Source: Cryobacterium sp. PH31-O1 (GTDB lineage Bacteria > Actinomycetota > Actinomycetes > Actinomycetales > Microbacteriaceae). Taken from it: 64,000 bases of DNA. The first letter of the stretch is position 1, and each line of letters opens with the position of its first letter. The position numbers were made by a program, and so were the translations under genes. Location: NCBI RefSeq assembly GCF_030063455.1, contig NZ_JASITB010000002.1, positions 248,001 through 312,000 of the forward strand, given 5' to 3'. Below are positions 25,827 to 35,200 of the stretch, piece after piece. A model generated the notes under the pieces. The model made no database searches. It was given only the letters and a program-made list of their open reading frames with translations, and was not told the origin of the DNA.

Positions 25827-27293
25827 TCAGGCCTCCAGGTAGATGCGCGCGGCGAGCTCCCCCAGCAGGAACCGATCGGTCAGGGCTGCACTCGCACCGG
25901 CATCGAGCTCGTTCTCTACGCCGCCGCCGTCGATGAGAACGACGCCGTTGGTGGACTGCAGATCGCTGATACCCCAGACTCCCTCAACGAAGTCGAGGCG
26001 GGCGTGGGTCTTCGACACGGTCTTGCCGGGGTCATGCAACGGCACCAACTGCGCGTCGGGATGTGCGCCGCCCCGCGCGGGGTTGCGCCCGAGCAGCACC
26101 ACCGGTTTGGTGAGCGAGACCTTGAGACCGTGTTCGGTTTCGAGGGTCCACGGCTTCATGCGACGCACCACGATCATGGTCTCGTCGAGGTCGTCGTCAG
26201 CGTCGTCGTCTTGGCCAGCGTCGTCTTGGTGACCGTCGCCTCGGTGAAGGTCTGTGCCGGCTGGGACTTCGACGGCTGCGCTCGCCCCGGGCGCTTCTTC
26301 GGCCTCAGGTACGGTCGAGACGACGGGCGAGACGGCGGCGGGCACGGCTGCAACGGACGCCGCCCCAGCGACACCGACAGCTGCCGTTGGCTCGGTGGGC
26401 GGAGCAGGTGCCGGAATTGGTGCCGGAGTGGGCGCCGGAGCTGCGCTGGCCTGAGCGACCGGTGCTGGCGGAGCCCACGGGTTCGCCGGTTCTGCTGCCG
26501 GGGCGGGCGGGGTCGCCTCGACCCGAGGGGCGGGCGGCGCCGGAGGGGACGCAAGAACGGGCGGTGCTGGCGGGGCTGGCGGGGCTGGCGGGCCGGCAAA
26601 AACCGGCGGTGCGGGCGGCGCCGAGAACACCGGGCGCGCTGAGACGGCTGCTGGCGTCGTCGGGCCAGAAACCGGCACGGCCGGCCGGGTACTCACGTAG
26701 AACGGCGGCGGTCCGGTGGGCAGACCGTTCACGACGGGCGGTGTCAGGGGAGCGGGCGGAACGGGCGGAGCCGTGGCCAGGAACGCTGCCGGAGGGGCCG
26801 GCGGCGCGGGCGGCATCACGCTCTGCACGACCGGAGCGGGGGCCGCAGCCACGGCCGCAGCCGTCATCGACAGGGGCGTCACCGGAGCAAATGGCACGTA
26901 GCCGGTTGCGGCCATGCCGGGCATCCAGCCGGTGTCGACGCTCTTTCCAAAGCCGACGATGCCGGCCCAGATGGGAAAAGAGACCAGGTAGAGCAGGGTG
27001 AATCCACCGCCGTGGCCCAGGCGCCGGTTGACGTTGTTGACAGCCATTATCAAGACGACGAGGGCCACGAGGTTCGCTGCCGGAATGAACAGGCCCACGA
27101 CCCAGAGGGCTGAATAGCGACCGAGCTCAAATAGCGTGATGGTGTTAACGATCGGCACCCAGCCCTTCCAGGCCTGTTCCCCGAGCTTCACGAAGATCTT
27201 GCCGAGGGCGATCGACGAGAACACGTACACACCGATGCCGATCAGCATGGAGACCACGATGACGGCGACCACCGCTCCAGATGATTCATCCAT
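25827..27293 (-). CDS. Membrane protein with N-terminal DUF5684-like region and C-terminal FHA domain
   Basis: 488 residues. Residues 1-120 have three to four hydrophobic segments with a DUF5684-like pattern (GEQAWKGWVPIVNTITLFEL). A Pro/Ala-rich linker of about 230 residues follows. Then comes an acidic stretch with ETMIVVRR, a T-x-I-V motif like those of the neighbouring tail-anchored protein. The last 105 residues are an FHA domain with GRNP, SKTHARLDF and DLQSTNGV, the Arg, Ser, His and Asn-Gly residues that bind phospho-Thr. The ATG abuts the upstream stop (TAAATG). It probably binds phosphorylated partners at the membrane and may itself be phosphorylated on the T-x-I-V Thr. Confidence 0.9.
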   Translation of the reverse strand: MDESSGAVVAVIVVSMLIGIGVYVFSSIALGKIFVKLGEQAWKGWVPIVNTITLFELGRYSALWVVGLFIPAANLVALVVLIMAVNNVNRRLGHGGGFTLLYLVSFPIWAGIVGFGKSVDTGWMPGMAATGYVPFAPVTPLSMTAAAVAAAPAPVVQSVMPPAPPAPPAAFLATAPPVPPAPLTPPVVNGLPTGPPPFYVSTRPAVPVSGPTTPAAVSARPVFSAPPAPPVFAGPPAPPAPPAPPVLASPPAPPAPRVEATPPAPAAEPANPWAPPAPVAQASAAPAPTPAPIPAPAPPTEPTAAVGVAGAASVAAVPAAVSPVVSTVPEAEEAPGASAAVEVPAGTDLHRGDGHQDDAGQDDDADDDLDETMIVVRRMKPWTLETEHGLKVSLTKPVVLLGRNPARGGAHPDAQLVPLHDPGKTVSKTHARLDFVEGVWGISDLQSTNGVVLIDGGGVENELDAGASAALTDRFLLGELAARIYLEA

Positions 27294-29909
27294 TTATGAT
27301 TCGCGGCTGCTGACAAGCGGCCGCTCCCCCAATCTGCTGGTGTCGCGCCGGTTCGGGCGCACGGTGGTGACGTCGTAACGAGACACGCGTCGTCGAAAAG
27401 TAAAGAGTCGGCGGGCATCCGCAAGCCGAGAAAATGAACGCAGCGAGATGGCCGCGCGCAGGCGTTGTCGCCGGGTGCCGCTCGCGGCGAGACCGGCTCG
27501 TTCCGCCGTGACGAGGTGCCAGAAGGCGTCGCTCTCGGCCGGCTGCGGCGTGATCTCGCCGAAGACGGCGCGGTCGGCGAGGGCTGCCAGCTGTGCACCG
27601 CCAACCGACTGGTAGTGCGCGGCGACTTCCACCCGGGTCATGTTGCCCTGGTCGGCAAAGCCGCGGTCAACGGCGGCGTCGACGTACTCGTCCCAGCCGC
27701 CGCTGAACCGCGCCGACACGTCGGCCGCCCGCGCGCGATCCCGGCGGCGTTTGAGTTTGGCGCCGAGAATGACCAGGAACGGCGTGCTGATCGCGAGCAG
27801 CGCGGCCAGGCTGATGCCGCCAATCTTGAGAATCGCGAACAGCCAGGCCAGGTCGGAGCCGGTGACCGGGTCCTGGTCCTGCTGGTCTTCGCCGCTGGTC
27901 GGATTGGCCTCGGGGGCACGCTGCTCGGTGGCGCCCTCGGTGAGCACCTCGGTGTTGTACTGCGGGTCGCGGGTCGTGTCGTCGATGGGCGACAGCGGGT
28001 TTTGAAACTGCGGGGTCGCATCCACGGTGACCCAGGGGCTGTCGCCGCTGGCCACTTCAACCCAGGCTGCGAGGTTCTGCCCGGCGCAGACGCCCTGAAG
28101 GCAGGCGCCCGGCGCGCTCGAATCAGCGGCGTCGGTCGTGCCGAGCGTGAAACCGACCACCACACGAGACTCGAAGCCGAGGTGGCGAGCGAGCAGCGCG
28201 GTGGCCACGGCGAACTGTTCGTCGTCGCCGATCGCGGCGACCAGCTGGGCGTTCTCGGTGGCGGTCGTGCTGTTCTGCTTCTCGAGCAGCGCGGTGAAGA
28301 GTGCGTCGATGCGGGCGACCGAATGGCCGGACAGGCTCGGTGTGAACTGGTAATCACCGAGGTCGGCGGTCCAGGAGTCCGCGGCCGGCGCGGTCAGCGC
28401 GTGGCTGAGGTAGCCGCGCTCGCGCAGGCGGGTGACCAGTTCGGCCAGGCCGGCGCCGTCGCTCGTAACCGCCTGGGCGTCGACCCAGTCGATGAGACTT
28501 TCGGGAATGAGCGTGTCGTCGGCAGCGTCGCCGGCCGGGCGGGCGAGACCGGCGAGGTCCGTCGCATCCGTCGGCTGCTCCGAGACAATTGTGTACCGGT
28601 CGCCGTCGTCGAGGGCGTTCAATTGAATACCGGATGCGGTCGCTGCGTTATAGAAGAACCCGTCACTCAGCTCGGCGGCACGATCACCGGCAAAGCGGAT
28701 GCTCGTCAGCGCGCCGGCGCCCGGCATCCACACGCCGCTGTACCCGGCGACGTCGAACCGGGACGTGACGCGGTCGGCCGTCGAACCGCGGGTGTGTGGC
28801 ACCCGGGCGAAGGCGCTCGGCTGGTCGTTCTGGTCGGCGGCCGGGTTCACGACCCGAAACACCTCGCCGTCGTAATAGCTGAGCACGGCGAGCCGCACGC
28901 GCGAATCGGAGCCGTCGCCGACCGCGTCGCCTGAGACAGTGAACAGTTCGGTGTTGTACTGGTCCGCGCTGAACGAGCTGCGGTACTGGCTGAGCGGGCT
29001 GACGTGCTCGCGCAGTTCCACGGCCGGGTCGATGCTGCTGCGCAGCACTTCGCGGGCCGGCGCCGCCGCGACCGCTGAGAGCCCGCCGAGGGTGACGCTG
29101 ACGGCGAGCACCAGAACGCCGGCGGCGAGTCCAGCCCGGCGCAGGCGACCGCCGAGTGCGCCGGGAGTGCGCCGCACCCCGGTCGTGCGGGCCGCCAGGT
29201 CGAGCGCCTGGCTGCGAGCCAGGTGGGTGCGCCAGGCCAGAAAGCCGAAGGCGAGCAGCAGGGCGGCGAGGCCGTTGAGGCTTTCGCGCGGTGCCGGCAC
29301 GCTCACACCGAAAACGGTCAGCGGAATGCTCACGGCGGTCGACCCGAAGACCAGCCCGAAAAGTTGCACGGCAAAGGTCAGCGGCACAGCGAGGGCGAAG
29401 AACCGGCCACGCCAGGCGAGCGAGAGCGCCACCGTGGTGCCGCCGAGAAACAGCAGAAAGGCGGGGGCCAGCAGCGACTGGTACGACCCGACCGGCAGCG
29501 CAATGGTGACGAGTTCTTTCCAGCTAAACACCGTGGCCGTCACCAGGTCGAGCAGTCCGCCGAGCGCGTTCGGCACGCTCGTGAGAGCGCTCGGCACCGC
29601 GAGCGGCACGCCCAGCACGAGGTAAACGCCAAGCACGGCCAGCAGCACCGTGAACCAGGACCAACCTTGGCGGGCCGCGAGCCAGGCCAGAGCGAGTCCG
29701 GCCAGAATCGCACCGGCCGCCATGACCAGGTAGCTGGCGTCCTGGTAGATCGGCCAGGCCGCCCAGACGGCAACGAGCATCATCGCCACGACGAACAGGG
29801 CGTTGATCACCCGGGCAGGGCGCCCGCTCCGCGCACGGCGCGGCCGAACCATGGGCACAGCACCGGTCGCTGGCCGGCCCGCCGCGCGCGGCGCTGCTGG
29901 CGCGCTCAT
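27294..29909 (-). CDS. TgpA-like transglutaminase-domain membrane protein lacking catalytic Cys and His
   Basis: 871 residues from the ATG that overlaps the DUF58 stop as ATGA. A longer open frame to 30014 would overlap DUF58 by more than 100 bases. The N-terminal DUF3488-like part has about six membrane helices. A large outer domain follows, a helix near residue 695, and a cytoplasmic tail with a DUF4129-like helical pattern. In the transglutaminase core the usual Cys-Glu-x-Phe site reads GDDEQFAVA (near 561), and the usual His-Ala-Trp-Val-Glu reads AAWVEV (near 613). Only the Asp of VDATP remains. A Cys pair (C-L-Q-G-V-C) lies between. It is therefore probably a non-catalytic binding domain. 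Confidence 0.9.
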   Translation of the reverse strand: MSAPAAPRAAGRPATGAVPMVRPRRARSGRPARVINALFVVAMMLVAVWAAWPIYQDASYLVMAAGAILAGLALAWLAARQGWSWFTVLLAVLGVYLVLGVPLAVPSALTSVPNALGGLLDLVTATVFSWKELVTIALPVGSYQSLLAPAFLLFLGGTTVALSLAWRGRFFALAVPLTFAVQLFGLVFGSTAVSIPLTVFGVSVPAPRESLNGLAALLLAFGFLAWRTHLARSQALDLAARTTGVRRTPGALGGRLRRAGLAAGVLVLAVSVTLGGLSAVAAAPAREVLRSSIDPAVELREHVSPLSQYRSSFSADQYNTELFTVSGDAVGDGSDSRVRLAVLSYYDGEVFRVVNPAADQNDQPSAFARVPHTRGSTADRVTSRFDVAGYSGVWMPGAGALTSIRFAGDRAAELSDGFFYNAATASGIQLNALDDGDRYTIVSEQPTDATDLAGLARPAGDAADDTLIPESLIDWVDAQAVTSDGAGLAELVTRLRERGYLSHALTAPAADSWTADLGDYQFTPSLSGHSVARIDALFTALLEKQNSTTATENAQLVAAIGDDEQFAVATALLARHLGFESRVVVGFTLGTTDAADSSAPGACLQGVCAGQNLAAWVEVASGDSPWVTVDATPQFQNPLSPIDDTTRDPQYNTEVLTEGATEQRAPEANPTSGEDQQDQDPVTGSDLAWLFAILKIGGISLAALLAISTPFLVILGAKLKRRRDRARAADVSARFSGGWDEYVDAAVDRGFADQGNMTRVEVAAHYQSVGGAQLAALADRAVFGEITPQPAESDAFWHLVTAERAGLAASGTRRQRLRAAISLRSFSRLADARRLFTFRRRVSRYDVTTVRPNRRDTSRLGERPLVSSRES

Positions 29910-31294
29910 GCGGCCCGCCGGCTCAGCAGGGAACGAAAGTCGTCGAGCACGCCGATGGTCAGCACGCTCGTGCCAGCCAGGTCGCGAAAGCTCGGCTGCT
30001 CGTTCGGGTTGCACAAAACGGCCACGACCTGCACATTGGTGGCGAATTTCAGGGTCAGCGCCTGCAGCCGCCGCGCAGTCATCGTCGAGCCGCAGACCAC
30101 GAACGCGATCGAGATATCGGGCACCACCTGGGCCGCGAGCACGCAGACGTCTTCGACGTTCATGGCGTGCGGGCTGGTGTCGATCGCGGTGAGGTCGTCG
30201 AGCAGGGTGCGCGTCGAGACGACGCTCAGGCTGCGCACCGAACGGATGCTGCTGCGCACGATATCGGGAATCTCCTCGCTCGCCACGACGGCCAGGTCAC
30301 GGCCGTCGCGAATGGCGCGCACGCCGAGCGAGCCGGTCGCGCTGACCGCCATCTCGAACTCGTCGTCGGAGGCGTACTCAGCGGCGTTCAGGCTCAGCAC
30401 GATGGCGAGGCGGGAGCGCCGGCTCTCTTCGAACTGCCGCACCATGAGCTTGCCGGTCTTCGCGGTGGACTTCCAGTGGATGTGCCGTTGCCCATCGCCC
30501 GGGGCATACTCGCGAATGGCGTGAAAAGAGATGTCGGAGTCGACGATGTCACTCGTGGGGTTGCCCTCGAGGTCGCGCACGAAACCGGCGCTCGTGCTCG
30601 GAATCGACACGGTCACCGGGTGCACGAAAAGACGGTTCACGTCGGCCCAGGCCACTTCGCGCCCGAGCACGCCGAGCGGGTCGCTGCGCACCGTCGTGAC
30701 CGGGCCCACATCGATGACGCCGCGCCGGTACGCGGGCACGCGAACGTGCTCTGCGTGAACCTGGCCGGCGCGCAAAAGCGGAACGTAGACATCCGCGAGC
30801 CCTTTACCGATGGGAACGTCAACGCGACCCGGCAGCTCGAGCCGTTTGGAGATGTTGGTGACGGTGAGGGTGCCGAGCACCTCGGAACCGGCGACGACCC
30901 GGTCGACCGGCAGCACGAAGTCGACGCTGTAGGCACGACCGCCGGCCAGAAACGGCAACGAGATGAGAATGAGGGCGATCGCCACACAGCCGATCACGAT
31001 CAGTTCGGCCCAGCCGAAGACGAGGCCGAGCGGCAGCAGCACGATCGCAGCGGCGACGACCACCCAGCCGGCCGGGGTGACCGTTTCGCCGACCCATTCA
31101 ACGGATGCCTTCACACCGATTCGCACAGCGCGCGAGACCCGCATCCAGAGCACGACCGCGCCCACGAGAGTCACCGTGGTGGACTTGCTCGTGCGCGTGG
31201 TCGAATACCTGGTGTGCGTGGCAGACCGGGTCTGGGTGCTGGTTCTCGCCAGATTCGAGGTCTGGGAGCGCCGCGATTCGGTGTGAAAGCTCAC
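29906..31294 (-). CDS. DUF58-family protein
   Basis: 462 residues, GTG start overlapping the MoxR stop as GTGA. After about 70 Ser/Thr/Arg-rich residues there are two close membrane helices (VVVAAAIVLLPLGLVFG and IVIGCVAIALILISLPFL). The DUF58 signature REYAPGDGQRHIHWKSTAK then lies near residue 265, inside a von Willebrand A-like fold that continues with a hydrophobic strand (LAIVLSL). DUF58 proteins are regular partners of MoxR ATPases and TgpA-like proteins, as in this gene order. The set is thought to help assemble or mature surface or periplasmic complexes. No enzyme activity is assigned. Confidence 0.92.
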   Translation of the reverse strand: MSFHTESRRSQTSNLARTSTQTRSATHTRYSTTRTSKSTTVTLVGAVVLWMRVSRAVRIGVKASVEWVGETVTPAGWVVVAAAIVLLPLGLVFGWAELIVIGCVAIALILISLPFLAGGRAYSVDFVLPVDRVVAGSEVLGTLTVTNISKRLELPGRVDVPIGKGLADVYVPLLRAGQVHAEHVRVPAYRRGVIDVGPVTTVRSDPLGVLGREVAWADVNRLFVHPVTVSIPSTSAGFVRDLEGNPTSDIVDSDISFHAIREYAPGDGQRHIHWKSTAKTGKLMVRQFEESRRSRLAIVLSLNAAEYASDDEFEMAVSATGSLGVRAIRDGRDLAVVASEEIPDIVRSSIRSVRSLSVVSTRTLLDDLTAIDTSPHAMNVEDVCVLAAQVVPDISIAFVVCGSTMTARRLQALTLKFATNVQVVAVLCNPNEQPSFRDLAGTSVLTIGVLDDFRSLLSRRAA

Positions 31295-32256
31295 GCCAGG
31301 TCGCTCCGACTGGGCGGCAGCACGTCGAGCAAAATCTGGCCGATGACGGCGCTCGCGGTGACGCCGTCGAACTCGGCCTCGGGGTCGAGCACCATGCGGT
31401 GCGCGAGCACCTGCTCGGCGAGTGCTTTGACGTCGTCGGGCGTGACGAAGGTGCGACCGTGGGCGACGGCCCAGGTCTTGGCCGCCTTGGTGAGGGCGCG
31501 GGCGCCGCGCACGCTGACGCCCATGCGCACCTGGCGGGCGTCGCGGGTGGCCTCGACCAGACGGCCGATGTAGTCGTAGACGAGCGGGTTCACGAACACG
31601 CCGCGTGCGATGTCACTCATGCTCACGAGGGCTTGCGGGGTGATCACCGGGGCGAGTTCGTGGCGCACATCGGCGGTGCCTTCAAGGATACGAATTGTCG
31701 CGGCCAGGTCGGGGTAGCCGAGGGAGGCCTTCATCATGAATCGGTCGAGCTGGGCTTCGGGCAGCCGGTAGGTTCCGGCCTGCTCGATCGGGTTCTGGGT
31801 GGCAATGACGAGGAACGGCACACCGGTGGAGCGGGTGACGCCGTCGATGGTGACGTTGCCCTCTTCCATCGCTTCGAGCAGGGCCGACTGGGTCTTCGGG
31901 CTGGCCCGGTTGATCTCGTCGGCGAGCACGACGTTGGCGAAGATCGGGCCGCTGTGAAACTCGAATTCGCCCGTCTTCTGGTCGTAGACGGTGATGCCGG
32001 TCACGTCGCCGGGCAGCAGGTCGGGGGTGAACTGAATGCGGGTCGAGACGCCCTGCACGGTCTGCGACATGGCGCGGGCGAGCGAGGTCTTGCCGGTGCC
32101 CGGGTAGTCCTCGAGCAGCAGGTGGCCCTCGCTGACCATGGCGGTGAAGGCGAGTTCGATCACGTGGCGCTTGCCGAGGACGACCTGCTCCACGTTGTCG
32201 ACCATCATCGTGAAGGTCGCGGCAAACCAGTCTGACTGCTCCGGGGTGATTGTCAT
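31291..32256 (-). CDS. MoxR-family AAA+ ATPase
   Basis: 321 residues. Walker A is YPGTGKTSLARA (about residue 50), and Walker B with sensor context is VLADEINRASPKTQSALLEAMEE (about 110, quoted in part). Sensor 1 is FLVIATQNPIEQAGTYRLPEAQLDRF-like (near 150), and a sensor 2/lid domain lies at the C terminus. MoxR proteins are chaperone-like ATPases that act with DUF58 and VWA proteins. It is cytoplasmic. It starts 30 bases after the giant Ig-repeat gene and overlaps DUF58 by four bases, so it belongs to the same transcript. The likely client is a surface protein of this operon, perhaps the Ig-repeat protein, which is an inference from position. Confidence 0.95.
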   Translation of the reverse strand: MTITPEQSDWFAATFTMMVDNVEQVVLGKRHVIELAFTAMVSEGHLLLEDYPGTGKTSLARAMSQTVQGVSTRIQFTPDLLPGDVTGITVYDQKTGEFEFHSGPIFANVVLADEINRASPKTQSALLEAMEEGNVTIDGVTRSTGVPFLVIATQNPIEQAGTYRLPEAQLDRFMMKASLGYPDLAATIRILEGTADVRHELAPVITPQALVSMSDIARGVFVNPLVYDYIGRLVEATRDARQVRMGVSVRGARALTKAAKTWAVAHGRTFVTPDDVKALAEQVLAHRMVLDPEAEFDGVTASAVIGQILLDVLPPSRSDLA

Positions 32257-32286
32257 GTCTGTGGCTCTTTCAGTGTGGCGAGTGCG

Positions 32287-35200
32287 TTACGAGGCGGGAT
32301 TGCATAAAACGGCGGTGGTCTGGGTCACGCCGGAGACTGTGGCCAAGCCCTGGGTTTGGGGGGCAGTCCAGCTGATGGTCCAGTTCACGTTTCGCGTCTG
32401 GGTTGCGTTGCCGGGAACGTTGGCGCCGTCGCGATAGGCCCACGTGCGCTCATTGATCGAGTTCGGCACGTCGTACTCGGCGCGGGTGACCACCGCCTTC
32501 GCGAGACCGCTCGAGGTTGCGTCCACGGCCACCTCGAGGGTGCCGCCGATGACACATCCCGTGTTGTTCAGGCCAGTCACCTTGTACTTGACCTGCCAGG
32601 CGCGCGAGGCATCCGCTGCCGCCACCCTGGACCAGTCGCTGCACAGCGAGGCGTCGCTGTCGGTGCAGTACCGAGCTCGAATGCCCGGGTCGGCGCCGAA
32701 TACGGTGGAACCGGCGGTCTCGTCGAAGTTCTCGAAGTCGACCACGAAGTCTCTTGGCACCTGTGCCGACGAGGTGGGCGTCTCGATGAGGTACTGGCCA
32801 CTGGCCGGCGCTGCCATGTCGTAGGTATACGAGCCGTCTCCCGGCGCGGCAGGCTGCTCCCAGGTGGTGATCGAACCGGCGTTGGCCGAGGTGACCCCAT
32901 AGCCGTTGGAGTAGCACACCGTGACGAAGTACTTGGTGTGCTTGGTCAGGCCGCCGATCGCGGAGTCCTCCGACGACGCCGCGCCCTCCGGGGTGAAGCC
33001 CGCGGCGGTCAGCGTGCAGGTCGCGCCCTCGGTGAGCGAGGCCACGTAGCGCACGTGCACCGGCACCACGCTGGAGTTCGGGTTGAATCCGGTGCCCGCG
33101 ACCGTGATCGATCGGTTCTGCGAGCTGAGCGAGCCGGCACCGGTGATGGCGGGCGATCCGGCCACGAGCACCGTCGTCTGCGTCGTCTCTTCGGTCGGGC
33201 CGCTGCCGGCCGGCTGGTCGTTCCTGCTGAGCGGGGTCACGGTGATGTTCTGGCTGCCGACGCCGAGGGCGAGGCTGAGTTCGGTCGTTCCGACGCCGGG
33301 CGTCAGCACCGGGTGTTCGGTGCCGTTGACGCTGTAGCGGTTCGTCGAGGGGTCGTTGTTTTCAATCGTCACGGTGACCGCACCGGTCGAAGCGCTCGTG
33401 GTGCCGTCCTTGAAGACGGGTTCCGCCGCAAGTCGGCCCATGCCGGGGGTGTCGTACGACCAGGCCGTCACGCTCACCGCACTGCGAGATTCGCCGACAG
33501 CGTTCACCGCTTTGGCTTCGTAGAGGTCCTTCTGGCCGTTCTCGGTCGTGCGAATTTCGCCGCAGTTGCCCGACGTGTCGCAGCGGGCCACCGAGGCGCC
33601 GTTGCGGTACAGGTTGAATCCCTCGAGTGCCGGGTAGGCGGCATTGGCGGCGCCGGGGCTGACCGACAGGGTCACGGACCGGTTGCCGTAGGCAATCTGA
33701 GCCACGGCGTTCGGCGCTTTCGGGTAGCCCTGCAGGTCGACCGTGATCGAGCCGTTGCGGCTTCCCGCGCTGAGCTTGCCCTGCGCGTCGCGCACCACGA
33801 AGCTTGCCTCACAGACCCCGCCGGCGGTGTCACCCGACCAGGTGGCCCTGACGTTCTTCGAATTCTCGACAGCAAACGACACACCGACGCAGGTACTGGG
33901 GGCGGTGACGGAGACCAGCTGGAGCGGGGTGCTGCGGTAGAGGTTGACCTCACCGGCCGTGCCGACGACGTTGATCGAGCAGCTCGACCCTGACGACTGG
34001 GTGCAGGTCGTGGCGACCGTGCCGCCCTTGGGCAGTTCGCTCGGCGCCGGCCCCACCTTGAGCGCGAGCACTGCCGGAACGACCTCTTTATGGCTGGACA
34101 GGCTCACCGTGACGGCGGCTTCCCTGCCGGCGACGGCGTTGTCGGCGACGCCGATGGTGAGGATCGGGCCGTCCTGGGTCACGGTGAACTGGTCGGTGGC
34201 GACGTCGATCGCGAAGGCCAGCGGCGGAACGGCGCCCTTGCCCTGCCACTCGACCATGTGGCGGAGGTCGTAGCGAACGGCATCGGAGCCGGGGCTCTGG
34301 GTCAGCGCCGCCGGGCGCAGTTCGGGCTGCGGATCGAGCGGCTCGACCACGATCGGCACGACCAGCTGGGTGTAGTCCTCCTGCCCATCGATGCGCGCCG
34401 GCACCGTGCAGGAGTCGGTCCACGGCGCGTCAGACCCGGCCGTGTAGGTCACCGTCGTGCCCGCGTCGAACGTGCAGGTGGCGTTTCCACGCTCTCCCGA
34501 CGAGCGGATGCCGGTGCGTTGCAGTTCCAGCGTGGTTCCGGCCGGGATCGACACGAGACTGGTCAGGTCGAAGCTGACGGCGGCGTCTTCCCGCACCTTC
34601 TGGTCGACGTTGCCCTTCTTGAGGGCGATGATGATGGCGTCCTTCGCCGGAATTCGCAGGAATCCGTAGGTGGTCACCAAGGCGCCCTGAAAATTCGGTC
34701 CGGTCAGGACAAACGGTGCGAGCAGGCCCTCGTCGGGAACCTTGCCGCTGATCTTCCAGCCCGATACTTCGAGGCCGGGATGGTTTCCCCACAGGGTCAG
34801 GGTCAGGTCGGAGACATCACCGGAGTTCCAGGACACCTTGTCGGTGACCACGTCGACGCCCTGGGGGAACGCGTCCCGTTCGTCGAGCGCCAGGGTCGTG
34901 TCGATCACGACCGGGTAGTCGGGAACAAAGGAGCGCACGACCTTGACCACGATGAGTCCCTGGCCGACGTCTCCGTTGGGGTTGGTCACCGAATAGACGA
35001 AGGTGAGCAAGCCCGGTTCGGTACCGGCGGTGAACACCACGCGCTCGTCGCTGACCGTGTCGATGCGCTGTGCGAGCGCATCGAACTCGGCGGTGCCGAC
35101 CGCAGCGTCGGGGGTGACCTGGCTCAGGGTGAGGCTGCCGCCGCCGGGCTCGATGTCGTTGGCGGCGGGAAAGACGACCACCTGGTTGCCTTGGCCGGCC

